A DNA stretch of 64,000 bases, taken from assembly GCA_002394335.1 (NCBI GenBank), contig DGTP01000004.1:1-64000 (forward strand). The letters are read 5' to 3'. The DNA is from Bacteroidales bacterium UBA4333 (GTDB lineage: Bacteria > Bacteroidota > Bacteroidia > Bacteroidales > Paludibacteraceae). This document shows positions 15,800 through 23,417 of the stretch, one piece after another. Both the position numbers and the translations under genes were made by a program. Position 1 is the first letter of the stretch. Each line of letters opens with the position of its first letter. Under the pieces are notes generated by a model that made no database searches, had not been told where the DNA came from, and was given only the letters and a program-made list of their open reading frames with translations.

Positions 15800-16621
15800 G
15801 TGAAATCCATTATTGACGACATAACGGCTCAGTTGTCGCCTCTCTACGGGAGGGATGAAGCGCGTGCATTAGCATGGTGGATAGCAGAGGAGCTGACCGG
15901 CAAAAGCCGCACGGAACTGCTAACCGGCTGCAAAGATACAACTTTTTCGGCAGATATGCAAATCATTGTGTCCAGATTGTTGAAAAAAGAGCCGGTTCAG
16001 TACATTTTTGGTCACTGTTGGTGGTGCGGAATGGACTTGAAGCTGACTCCGGCGACACTCATTCCGCGCCCTGAGACCGCCGAACTGGTAGAAGCCGTGG
16101 ATGCGTGGGCGAAAGCTCGGAAAACAGGTGCATTGCGGGTGCTGGATATCGGCACGGGCAGCGGATGTATAGCTCTGGCGCTGAAGAGAAATCACCCCTC
16201 CTGGCATGTGACAGGTCTGGATATCTCCCCCGAAGCCCTCTCCGTGGCGCGCGGAAACGGTTGCCGCAACGGCATAGAAGTGGAGTGGATAGAAGCGGAT
16301 ATCTTGCACGACAGGATAGGAGAATACGACCTGATAGTCTCCAACCCTCCGTATATAGCCGCGCATGAGCGCGCGGAGATGGATAGCAATGTGCTGGACT
16401 ATGAGCCGGAGCGCGCCCTCTTTGTGCCGGACGACGACCCGCTGCTGTTCTACAGGAGGATAGCTGCGCTGAAAGCCGCCCCGGTGCTGTTCTTTGAGAT
16501 CAACCCCCTTTTCAGCAACGCGATGGAGCGGATGATGCGCGAAGAAGGATATACGGATATCACAATCAGCAATGACATCTATGGAAAAGCGAGAATACTC
16601 ACAGGACGAATTGCGCAATAA
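15800..16621 (+). CDS. prmC: Release factor glutamine methyltransferase
   Basis: Methylates the GGQ glutamine of peptide-chain release factors. The 273-aa protein has the N-terminal helical domain, then VQYIFGHCWWCGMDLKLTPATLIPRPETAELVE, the SAM site VLDIGTGSGCIALALK and the catalytic NPPY (VSNPPYIA). No ATG is available: the frame opens with GTG at 15800, immediately after the promoter. The 3' end overlaps recX by about 40 bases. Confidence 0.95.
   Translation: MKSIIDDITAQLSPLYGRDEARALAWWIAEELTGKSRTELLTGCKDTTFSADMQIIVSRLLKKEPVQYIFGHCWWCGMDLKLTPATLIPRPETAELVEAVDAWAKARKTGALRVLDIGTGSGCIALALKRNHPSWHVTGLDISPEALSVARGNGCRNGIEVEWIEADILHDRIGEYDLIVSNPPYIAAHERAEMDSNVLDYEPERALFVPDDDPLLFYRRIAALKAAPVLFFEINPLFSNAMERMMREEGYTDITISNDIYGKARILTGRIAQ
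15931..15962 (-). promoter_or_regulatory. Putative ribD promoter inside prmC
   Basis: On the minus strand TTTG, 20 bases, TATCTTTG. It follows the same pattern as the other promoters in the window but sits about 180 bases inside the divergent prmC coding region. No better minus-strand candidate exists between the two start codons. Confidence 0.5.
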
Positions 16622-16892
16622 GGCGGAGAACTACTGCGCCCGTGCGGAACGGTGCCCCATGCAGGTGCGCCATAAGTTGTACGAATGGGGTGCAGACGCC
16701 GGCGCACAGCAAGACATATTAGACCATCTGGAGACGGAAGGGTACATCGACACCGCGCGCTTCTGCCGCGCTTTTGTGCATGACCACTACCGCATTAACC
16801 GGTGGTCGAAAGAGAAGATCGCCGCCAAACTGTACCAGTTACGGCTGCCTAACGGCGACATTTCTTCGGCTTTGCAAGACATTGATGAATAA
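16581..16892 (+). CDS. recX: RecX-family regulatory protein (short)
   Basis: RecX proteins bind RecA filaments and modulate recombination. The product reads KAENYCARAERCPMQVRHKL, then GYIDTARFCRAFVHDHYR and WSKEKIAAKLYQLRL, the two three-helix modules of RecX. At 103 aa it is shorter than the usual 150 or more, lacking the third module. I use the ATG at 16581; an ATG three codons earlier is possible. It overlaps prmC upstream and runs 44 bases into the convergent phosphatase gene. Confidence 0.82.
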   Translation: MEKREYSQDELRNKAENYCARAERCPMQVRHKLYEWGADAGAQQDILDHLETEGYIDTARFCRAFVHDHYRINRWSKEKIAAKLYQLRLPNGDISSALQDIDE

Positions 16893-18213
16893 GGGGCACT
16901 ATCTCCGTGTTGTCGTGCCATCCGGTGAACCGCTCTGCGCCTACGCCGATAGCGAAGACAGGCACTGCATGCGCCGTGTGTTTGACGGAAGTCCAGCCGA
17001 TCTTGGATTTGCGGTTAAGCAGGCTGACACCTGCCTGGGAAATCTTCTCCGGGTCTGAACTGTCGTATGCCGTACGGAGCACGGCCTCTTCCTCCGCACT
17101 TATCTCTACCTCCTTCCAGAAACCTAACTGTTTCTGCCAAACGGTTTTCACCTCCTCCCACGAGGGGGTGCTCTCAGCGTATAGGGTCTTGAACTGCTCG
17201 GTGAGCGCCCAAGCGGAGCAGTGCTGGTGCTGCAGAACCTGGAGGTTGAGAGTATAGTCCGAGTTGCCGAGCGCCATTCCGCCCGTCTCATGGTCGGCGG
17301 TGACGATGATCAGAGTCTCGTCCGGGTGCTTGAGGTAAAAAGCGTACGCCTCTTGGAGCGCCTCGTCCATTGCCCACACTTCGTCTATGGAAGCTCTGGC
17401 GTCGTTGCCGTGGCAGGCATAGTCGATCATTCCACCCTCTACCATCATGAAGAATGGTTTGTGCTTGCCCTCAAGGAATGGGATGGCTGTCGCTACTATC
17501 TGGCGCAGGGTGGAGTTCTCAGCCCGGCGGTCGATGGCATAGTCTATATTGTCGCTGTGTGTCTTGCCGGTGTCAGCCGGTTGGATCATGATCATCTTTT
17601 GGTCTGCCAGATGACGTTGCGCCTCGTCATACGAGCGGACGATGGTGTAGCCCTTCCGCTCGGCGAGGTCGTACAGATTGACAGGTTTGTTGTCCTTCTT
17701 GCCTTGCGGATAGTGGAATCCGGCGCCTCCGAAGAAGTCAAAACCGCTCTCGGTGAGTTGTTCGCCGATCGCATAATAGTGGCTCCGCTTGATATCATTG
17801 CCGTAGAAAGCTCCCGGGGTGGCGTGGTCGATGGCAACGGAGGTCATGATGCCGATAGCCCATCCCTGTTGTTGCAGAAACTCCGCAATAGTGGTCAGCG
17901 TGTCGCCTGTAGCGGAGAGACCGAGAGTGCCGTTGTTGGTCTTGGAGCCTGTAGCAAGGGCTGTGCCGGCAGCGGACGAGTCGGTAATGCCGTTGGAAGC
18001 CGAGAAGGTGGTCAGCGAACCGGAAACAGGAAACTGCGACATCAGGGTGCTGACACGCCCGATACGCCCTTCCAGCTCGGCGCGGTACATCTCGGCAGCC
18101 AGTACCTGGTTGGAACCCATTCCGTCGCCGATGAAATAGAATATGTACTTGAGTTTGGCGGAAGCCGAAACCGCAATAACGATTGCGAAGAGAATAGAAA
18201 AAATACGTTTCAT
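16849..18213 (-). CDS. Secreted alkaline phosphatase
   Basis: A periplasmic metal-dependent phosphomonoesterase of 454 aa. The signal peptide MKRIFSILFAIVIAVSASA is followed by YFIGDGMGSNQ (first metal aspartate), the nucleophile motif ITDSSAAGTALATG, DHATPGAFYGN, MVEGGMIDYACHGND and TADHETGGM, all in family order. It starts 7 bases after the exonuclease gene (18221) on the same strand, so the two are probably cotranscribed with the DUF5063 gene. The 3' end overlaps recX. Confidence 0.94.
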   Translation of the reverse strand: MKRIFSILFAIVIAVSASAKLKYIFYFIGDGMGSNQVLAAEMYRAELEGRIGRVSTLMSQFPVSGSLTTFSASNGITDSSAAGTALATGSKTNNGTLGLSATGDTLTTIAEFLQQQGWAIGIMTSVAIDHATPGAFYGNDIKRSHYYAIGEQLTESGFDFFGGAGFHYPQGKKDNKPVNLYDLAERKGYTIVRSYDEAQRHLADQKMIMIQPADTGKTHSDNIDYAIDRRAENSTLRQIVATAIPFLEGKHKPFFMMVEGGMIDYACHGNDARASIDEVWAMDEALQEAYAFYLKHPDETLIIVTADHETGGMALGNSDYTLNLQVLQHQHCSAWALTEQFKTLYAESTPSWEEVKTVWQKQLGFWKEVEISAEEEAVLRTAYDSSDPEKISQAGVSLLNRKSKIGWTSVKHTAHAVPVFAIGVGAERFTGWHDNTEIVPLIHQCLAKPKKCRR

Positions 18214-18220
18214 AGTGGTG

Positions 18221-18919
18221 TTATTTGTTTTGTGATTGTGCCAATGCGCGTGCCGCGATCACCTCCTGCTGGTGTTGCTGCAGGCGTTCGATATCGGCGC
18301 GGCGGAGTGCCTCCGCTTCCTTCTTGGAGAGAGGCTCTGTAGAGAGCAAGTCCTTGTATATGAGGAGGGTAGCCCACGCATCGGTCGAAGCGTAACGCGC
18401 CTGTTCGGGCGTGAGGTGGGAGTTTTCCCAGTTGGTCAGTTGCTGCGACTTGGAGATCTTCTTCTCAAAACAGATGGCGAACATCTTCTGCAGTCCCAAG
18501 TCAAGAATGCCGTATTTACCGGCAATGGACTGCAGGTCAATGCAGTTGCGGGGCTTGAAATCCCGTCTCCGTCTCAGGCCGTTGAGGTCGTCCTTGAACG
18601 CCAAACCGACTTTGCATATATCGGGATCGGAGAAGATCTCCGCTAACTCTTTGGGCATGCCTATGTGGGTGAGCCGGAAAAGATAACACCGCTCTTCTGT
18701 AGCGATCTGCACAAGGGCGGTAGGGTAATGGACACCCTTGGTGAAACTGGGTCGGGACTCGGTATCCACGCCGAGAACCTTCTGTTGCCGGAGATAGGCT
18801 ACGGCTTCCGGAACAAGCTCCGGACGATCGACCACGAAGACCTCTCCCTCAAAACGGGCGATGGGCATCCATTGGAGCAGATCCTTGGCTATGTGGTGGG
18901 TGTAGTGGTTCTCTTTCAT
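18221..18919 (-). CDS. RNase D-like 3'-5' exonuclease
   Basis: A 232-aa DEDDy exonuclease domain protein (WRN/RNase D type). The exonuclease I motif is GVDTESRPSF, motif II lies around GLAFKDDLNGL, and motif III is YASTDAWATLLIY. The ATG at 18919 (MKENHYTHHIAKDLLQWMPI) is preferred; the upstream frame runs into the DUF5063 gene. The start lies one base from the stop of the upstream gene. No HRDC domains are present, so a specific RNA or DNA substrate cannot be assigned. Confidence 0.9.
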   Translation of the reverse strand: MKENHYTHHIAKDLLQWMPIARFEGEVFVVDRPELVPEAVAYLRQQKVLGVDTESRPSFTKGVHYPTALVQIATEERCYLFRLTHIGMPKELAEIFSDPDICKVGLAFKDDLNGLRRRRDFKPRNCIDLQSIAGKYGILDLGLQKMFAICFEKKISKSQQLTNWENSHLTPEQARYASTDAWATLLIYKDLLSTEPLSKKEAEALRRADIERLQQHQQEVIAARALAQSQNK

Positions 18920-18920
18920 A

Positions 18921-19439
18921 CTAATCCTCCTTGCTGATTTGTAAGGCGTGGAGGGCGGCAAGGGTGTTGAGAAGCTTCTGTCCCCAGTGGTTGGTGAACT
19001 GCTGACGGCAGAGATAGACCGCATCGTTCATGACGGCTTCCTGGCCTGTCTGGAAATTGGCGGCGAGATCCTTGAGCTCCTGATAGATATCGGCGAGGTC
19101 TTCGGAGATAGTCGCCATACAGGGTTCGTCGGTATAACGCTGGTTCTCGGTGAGCACGGTGAGATAGGTGTCGTCACTGCCCAAGAGGTTTTGGATGCCC
19201 AGAAGCACAAAATTGTAATCCTCCTCCTGTACGAACTGCTGCGGCTCTCCGTCAAGTTCCGGCACCGTAGGCTCCAACGCACGCGTGCGTACGTATAATA
19301 TAGGTAGGAGTTGTAATAACTGCTCAATGAGTTCGTCCTTCTCTATCTCGGAAGCGTGCTCCAGTAGCAGGCATGTTTGCGCTGCTGCGGTCACAAAATC
19401 GAGGGTCGTTTGCCGATAAACATAATGCTCGTTTGTCAT
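18921..19439 (-). CDS. DUF5063 domain protein
   Basis: A 172-aa all-helical cytoplasmic protein that resembles DUF5063, found in Bacteroidota next to the RNase D-like exonuclease. Visible segments are FVTAAAQTCLLLEHA, LLQLLPILYVRTRALE, ENQRYTDEPCMATISEDLADIYQEL and a C-terminal HWGQKLLNTLAALHAL. The ATG at 19439 follows the promoter at 19460-19491; the longer frame upstream crosses that promoter. Its function is unknown; the conserved pairing suggests a partner role with the exonuclease. Confidence 0.82.
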   Translation of the reverse strand: MTNEHYVYRQTTLDFVTAAAQTCLLLEHASEIEKDELIEQLLQLLPILYVRTRALEPTVPELDGEPQQFVQEEDYNFVLLGIQNLLGSDDTYLTVLTENQRYTDEPCMATISEDLADIYQELKDLAANFQTGQEAVMNDAVYLCRQQFTNHWGQKLLNTLAALHALQISKED

Positions 19440-19459
19440 TGTATTACGAATTGATTGTG

Positions 19460-19491
19460 CAAAGTTATGAAAAAATTTGCAAATATGCAAC
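19460..19491 (-). promoter_or_regulatory. Promoter of DUF5063-exonuclease-phosphatase
   Basis: Minus-strand GTTG, 20 bases, TAACTTTG. It overlaps the divergent promoter at 19476-19507. Confidence 0.6.
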
Positions 19492-19507
19492 TTTTTTAGT
19501 AATTTTG
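19476..19507 (+). promoter_or_regulatory. Promoter of the coiled-coil gene and upp
   Basis: TTTG (19476-19479), 20 bases, TAATTTTG (19500-19507). Confidence 0.7.
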
Positions 19508-19570
19508 CAGCGGATTTATACAAAGAGACAAATTTTGAAGAGATATAAACGTTCAAACAAAGATAAAATT

Positions 19571-20212
19571 ATGAAAAAAGTATTCCTTTTAGGCTTCTTA
19601 GCCTTAAGCATGGTAGCTATGGCTCAACAAGTGACTCCGGTGAATGTAACCATAGCTGAACTGAAGATCGATTCGCTGCGTGACGCTTATCTGACGCAGC
19701 CGCCTATGTATCGCACGGCACTGGAGATGCAGGCAAAAGCATTGGAGCAGAGCCGCAAAGAGCTGGACGCTGCCAAAGCTACCCTCAAAGCAGAGCAGAA
19801 ACATGCCAAAGAGATGGGCGTGGCGCTGAAGGACGCAACCAAGATGGCTACCAACCTCAAGAAACTCTACGCCAAAGAGCAGACCGAGCTGAAAGCCATG
19901 CAGAAAAACATTGAGAAACAGCAGAAGACGCTTAGCAAGCAAGGCGATCTGAACGAGGAGTCACGCACTGCTTACCGCCGCCTGCTGGATCGCGAGCAGC
20001 GTGAGTTAGGCGATGCTCTGGACGAGGTTTCGGCACGCATCAACTCAATGTCCGAACTGGAAAACACCCTCCAGAACGAGCAGTCCAGACTGCAGGCATT
20101 CAATACCGAGGTGGCACAGAAAGCTCTGGATATCCAGCAGCTTGAGGCTACCTACAAAGAGCGCCTCGCTACCCTCAAAGCTGAGCAGAAAGCCGCTAAA
20201 TCGCTTCAATAA
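19571..20212 (+). CDS. Secreted coiled-coil protein, function unknown
   Basis: A 213-aa protein with a signal peptide (MKKVFLLGFLALSMVAMA) followed by an almost entirely helical, Lys/Glu/Ala/Gln-rich body with heptad character (LEMQAKALEQSRKELDAAKA, LKAMQKNIEKQQKTLSKQ, SELENTLQNEQSRLQAFN). It is probably periplasmic or outer-membrane associated. No enzymatic motif is visible. upp follows after 7 bases, so it shares the promoter at 19476. The resemblance to OmpH/Skp-type chaperones is only in composition. Confidence 0.7.
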   Translation: MKKVFLLGFLALSMVAMAQQVTPVNVTIAELKIDSLRDAYLTQPPMYRTALEMQAKALEQSRKELDAAKATLKAEQKHAKEMGVALKDATKMATNLKKLYAKEQTELKAMQKNIEKQQKTLSKQGDLNEESRTAYRRLLDREQRELGDALDEVSARINSMSELENTLQNEQSRLQAFNTEVAQKALDIQQLEATYKERLATLKAEQKAAKSLQ

Positions 20213-20219
20213 TCAAGAT

Positions 20220-20885
20220 ATGAAAGTAATCAATCTCTCCGAGCAAAACTCTCTGCTCAACAACTATCTGCGTGAGATACGCGACGTCACTATCCAGAAC
20301 GACCCTCTCCGCTTCCGCCGCAACATTGAGCGGATAGGCGAGGTGATGGCGATAGAGGTGAGCAAGGCATTGGCATACACGCCCATAGAGGTGAAGACCC
20401 CATTGGGAACCGCCGAGGTCAATACGGTCGCAGATCAGATTGTCTTGGGCACTATTATGCGTGCCGGACTGCCGCTGCACCAAGGCTTCCTCAACATGTT
20501 CGACCGCGCAGAGAATGCCTTCCTGAGTGCTTACCGCCGGATGGGACGCAATGCACACGGCGAGCAGCAGTTGGAGATCGTGGCAGAATATCTGGCTGCG
20601 CCTGATCTGGACGGCAAGACGCTGATTCTGGTGGATCCGATGCTGGCAACCGGTATGTCGATGGAGGTGGGCTATCGCGCCCTGCTCAGAAACGGCAAAC
20701 CCAAGACTACCCATCTGTGCTGTACGATAGGCACGCCGCAGGCTATCGACTATCTGGAGCAGACCATCGGAGAGGAACCGGTCACATTGTGGTGCGCGGC
20801 TGTCGATCCGATCCTCAACGAGAAGAAGTATATTGTTCCCGGACTGGGAGACGCAGGAGACCTCTGTTTTGGTGAGAAGCTGTAA
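20220..20885 (+). CDS. upp: Uracil phosphoribosyltransferase
   Basis: Converts uracil and PRPP to UMP in salvage. The 221-aa protein carries the PRPP-binding loop LILVDPMLATGMSM and the C-terminal uracil-binding motif YIVPGLGDAGDLCFG, the family ending. The ATG at 20220 gives MKVINLSEQNSLLNNYLREI, a normal start. It is followed by an overlapping VanZ-like gene. Confidence 0.97.
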   Translation: MKVINLSEQNSLLNNYLREIRDVTIQNDPLRFRRNIERIGEVMAIEVSKALAYTPIEVKTPLGTAEVNTVADQIVLGTIMRAGLPLHQGFLNMFDRAENAFLSAYRRMGRNAHGEQQLEIVAEYLAAPDLDGKTLILVDPMLATGMSMEVGYRALLRNGKPKTTHLCCTIGTPQAIDYLEQTIGEEPVTLWCAAVDPILNEKKYIVPGLGDAGDLCFGEKL

Positions 20886-21240
20886 ATCTCCGGTTGTCAT
20901 TGTGAGCATCGCTATTGCGGTGCTCTCATTGTTAGAAGCACCTTATGTGAGCGTTGCACAGCAGTTTTCGGACAAACTGCTGCATAGCGCCGGATATATG
21001 CTGCTGGCTGTCTGTGCTGTCTGGGCAATCGCCGATGCGCCGATGCAAAGAGGCGTCAAATACCTGCTCTCCGGCGCTTATGTAGTGCTGTTCGGCGGAC
21101 TGATAGAACTGCTGCAGGCCTGTTGTACCGAAACGCGTTCCGGCGAATGGCTGGATCTGGCGGCAGATGCCGTAGGCGCACTCGTGGGGCTGGGGATCGT
21201 GTATGAGGTAGGTGTAATTCTTCGTCGCTATGATATATAA
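20872..21240 (+). CDS. VanZ-like membrane protein
   Basis: About 122 aa with four predicted membrane helices and the VanZ pattern: FSDKLLHSAGYMLLA (Asp/Lys/His), then VLFGGLIELLQACCTETRSGEWLDLAADAVGALVG. No ATG exists near the start; I use GTG 20872, which overlaps upp by 14 bases (a TTG lies one codon upstream). It ends 11 bases inside dprA. VanZ-like proteins of this kind are common in Bacteroidota and have no settled role. Confidence 0.75.
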   Translation: MRSCKSPVVIVSIAIAVLSLLEAPYVSVAQQFSDKLLHSAGYMLLAVCAVWAIADAPMQRGVKYLLSGAYVVLFGGLIELLQACCTETRSGEWLDLAADAVGALVGLGIVYEVGVILRRYDI

Positions 21241-22297
21241 GTTGGCTTTGGCTTATCTCTACCGCTACCGTAGCCATGTGGCGCACCGGATGCTGGCTCA
21301 GTACGGGTCGGCGGAAGCGGCATGGGAGAACGTGGAGCGCGATCCTTATGTGGACAAGGCAAAGAAAGCCGAGGCGTGGGAGCGTGCCCTGCGTGAGGAG
21401 GAGTTTGTCAGGAAGCATGGCATTAGCACCTTTTTCTGTCTGGACGAAGACTATCCGGAGCGCTTGAAGCATTGTGTCGATCGGCCGGTAATGCTTTTCG
21501 GGAAAGGCAACATACAGCACTCGAAGGGCAAGTTTGTGTCTGTCGTAGGCACAAGACGCGCCACGGAGAGGGGCAAAGAACTCACCCGCCGGTTTGTGTT
21601 GGAGTTGGCGCAGGTGTGCCCGGATGTTACGATCGTGAGCGGTCTGGCTTACGGCATCGATGTGGCGGCTCACCGTGCTGCACTGGAGACCGACTTGCCG
21701 ACGATTATTATTCCGGCGCACGGCTTGGACAGGATCTATCCTGCGGTGCATCGCCAAGTGGCGGTTGAAGCACTGGAGAACGGCGGTATCTTGACGGAAT
21801 ATATGTCCGGTACGGAACCCGATAAGATGAATTTTGTAGCCAGAAACCGGATCGTGGCAGGCATGGCGGATGCCGTGCTGGTGGCAGAGTCGCAGGAGAA
21901 AGGCGGTTCATTGATCACGGCTTCGATGGCGATAGACTATAACCGTGACTTGTTTGCCTTCCCCGGCAGACCCAATGATATGAACAGCCGGGGCTGTAAC
22001 AACCTCATCCGGAAGCAGCAAGCTTCGCTCATCAATTCTGCCGCCGATCTGGTGGAGCAGATGGGTTGGAATGAGATGAGAGATACACAGTTGTCTTTCC
22101 GGCTGGAGGAGAACAGCGCGCCGGAAAACGATTCGGCTTTGCTGCGGCTGCTGCGAAGCGCCGAAGAAGGCTTGCATATCAACAGCCTCGTTATGGAGAG
22201 CCAAATGCCGTACGGCGACGTGGCTGCCGAATTGACGATGATGGAAATGGAGGGCAAAGTACGTGCCTTGCCGGGAGGTATATACCGCGCGATATAA
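21230..22297 (+). CDS. dprA: DNA-processing protein DprA/Smf
   Basis: Loads RecA on incoming single-stranded DNA during natural transformation. The 355-aa protein has an N-terminal SAM/HhH-like region (residues 1-70), then the Rossmann-fold core: VVGTRRAT, VSGLAYGIDVAAHRAAL, NFVARNRIVAGMADAVLVAE, GSLITASMA and FAFPGRPND. A C-terminal winged-helix DprA domain (about 290-355, LHINSLVMESQMPYGDV) completes the typical form. It overlaps the VanZ-like gene by 11 bases. A bidirectional terminator follows at 22331. Confidence 0.95.
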   Translation: MIYKLALAYLYRYRSHVAHRMLAQYGSAEAAWENVERDPYVDKAKKAEAWERALREEEFVRKHGISTFFCLDEDYPERLKHCVDRPVMLFGKGNIQHSKGKFVSVVGTRRATERGKELTRRFVLELAQVCPDVTIVSGLAYGIDVAAHRAALETDLPTIIIPAHGLDRIYPAVHRQVAVEALENGGILTEYMSGTEPDKMNFVARNRIVAGMADAVLVAESQEKGGSLITASMAIDYNRDLFAFPGRPNDMNSRGCNNLIRKQQASLINSAADLVEQMGWNEMRDTQLSFRLEENSAPENDSALLRLLRSAEEGLHINSLVMESQMPYGDVAAELTMMEMEGKVRALPGGIYRAI

Positions 22298-22330
22298 GAT
22301 GCTGATTAGATAGAGGGTAGGGTAAAAAAC

Positions 22331-22354
22331 AAGAGACGCTTTCGGGCGTCTCTT
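22331..22354. terminator. Bidirectional terminator between dprA and tRNA-fMet
   Basis: AAGAGACGC, loop TTTCGG, GCGTCTCTT (9-bp stem). The + strand continues TTGG. The minus strand continues GTTTTTT, a good U-run for ending the tRNA transcript, whose CCA end lies only two bases away. Confidence 0.8.
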
Positions 22355-22355
22355 T

Positions 22356-22430
<75 letters not shown>

Positions 22431-22473
22431 ATATATCTCTCCTTGGAACAAGCGTTCGTTCGGAAAGCGGGTG

Positions 22474-22505
22474 CAAAGGTACTGCTTTTTTTTGATATGT
22501 GCAAA
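22474..22505 (-). promoter_or_regulatory. Promoter of tRNA-fMet
   Basis: Minus-strand TTTG, 20 bases, TACCTTTG. The expected start site is about 37 bases before the tRNA 5' end. Confidence 0.75.
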
Positions 22506-22554
22506 TATTTTTACACTTTTTTGATAAAAAGACTATATTTTTATCCTTTTTGAA

Positions 22555-22588
22555 CAAAAAATATGGGCAACCCGAAGATTGCCCATAT
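22555..22588 (-). terminator. Terminator of the frd/sdh operon
   Basis: On the minus strand ATATGGGCAA, loop TCTTCGGG, TTGCCCATAT, followed by TTTTTTG. It lies about 35 bases past the stop of the iron-sulfur subunit gene. Confidence 0.85.
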
Positions 22589-22623
22589 AGGAATAGGAGC
22601 GCTCTAAGGCGCAATGTGGTGTC

Positions 22624-23379
22624 TTAGTCTTTAAACTTGGCACCGATGAACTCGCGGTTCAGACGGGCTATGTTCGCCAGACTGACAGATTTCGGGCACT
22701 CGGCAGCGCAGGCACCGGTGTTGGTACAGTTACCGAATCCGAGTTCGTCCATCTTAGCTACCATCGCTTTCGCACGGGCTGCCGCCTCAATCTTACCTTG
22801 CGGCAGGAGTGCGAGCTGGCTTACCTTAGCCGCTACGAATAGCATAGCGGAGCCGTTCTTACAAGCCGCAGCACAAGCACCGCAACCGATACATGAAGCC
22901 GCATCCATCGCCTCGTCAGCAACTGGCTTTGGAATAGGAATTGCGTTTGCGTCGGGTACACCGCCGGTATTGACGGAAACGAATCCGCCGGCCTGCATGA
23001 TCTTGTCATACGCGCCACGATCGACCATGAGGTCCTTGATTACAGGGAACGCACGGCTACGCCACGGCTCCACGGTGATGGTCTCGCCGTCTTTGAACTT
23101 ACGCATGTGTAACTGACAAGTGGTAATCGCGCTGTCTGGTCCGTGCGGGTGACCGTTGACGTACATCGAGCACATACCGCAGATACCCTCGCGGCAGTCG
23201 TGATCGTAGGTCACAGGATCTTTGTGCTCTGCAATAAGCTGCTCGTTCAGAATGTCAATCATCTCCAGAAACGATGCGCCTTGGAATACATGTTTCAGCT
23301 CGTAGGTCTCGAAATGTCCCTGAGCCTTGGGTCCGGCCTGACGCCATACCCGTACTTTAATATCAATATACTGATCCAT
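22624..23379 (-). CDS. sdhB: Fumarate reductase/succinate dehydrogenase iron-sulfur subunit
   Basis: A 251-aa electron-transfer subunit linking the flavoprotein to the membrane cytochrome. The N-terminal 2Fe-2S domain contains CREGICGMCSMYVNG. The C-terminal domain has the 4Fe-4S motif CIGCGACAAAC and the later cluster motif CTNTGACAAECP. It is the last gene of a C-A-B operon read on the minus strand, separated from the flavoprotein gene by an AT-rich spacer. In fermentative Bacteroidales this complex usually runs as fumarate reductase with menaquinol. Confidence 0.95.
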   Translation of the reverse strand: MDQYIDIKVRVWRQAGPKAQGHFETYELKHVFQGASFLEMIDILNEQLIAEHKDPVTYDHDCREGICGMCSMYVNGHPHGPDSAITTCQLHMRKFKDGETITVEPWRSRAFPVIKDLMVDRGAYDKIMQAGGFVSVNTGGVPDANAIPIPKPVADEAMDAASCIGCGACAAACKNGSAMLFVAAKVSQLALLPQGKIEAAARAKAMVAKMDELGFGNCTNTGACAAECPKSVSLANIARLNREFIGAKFKD

Positions 23380-23417
23380 AAAACTATTTACGATTTAATC
23401 ATTTACCATTTGGTCAT

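Noticed and set aside
17221..18342. 373-codon frame opposite the alkaline phosphatase
   Set aside because: It is a shadow of the phosphatase gene: valine/leucine/glycine-rich, no family motif, no promoter.
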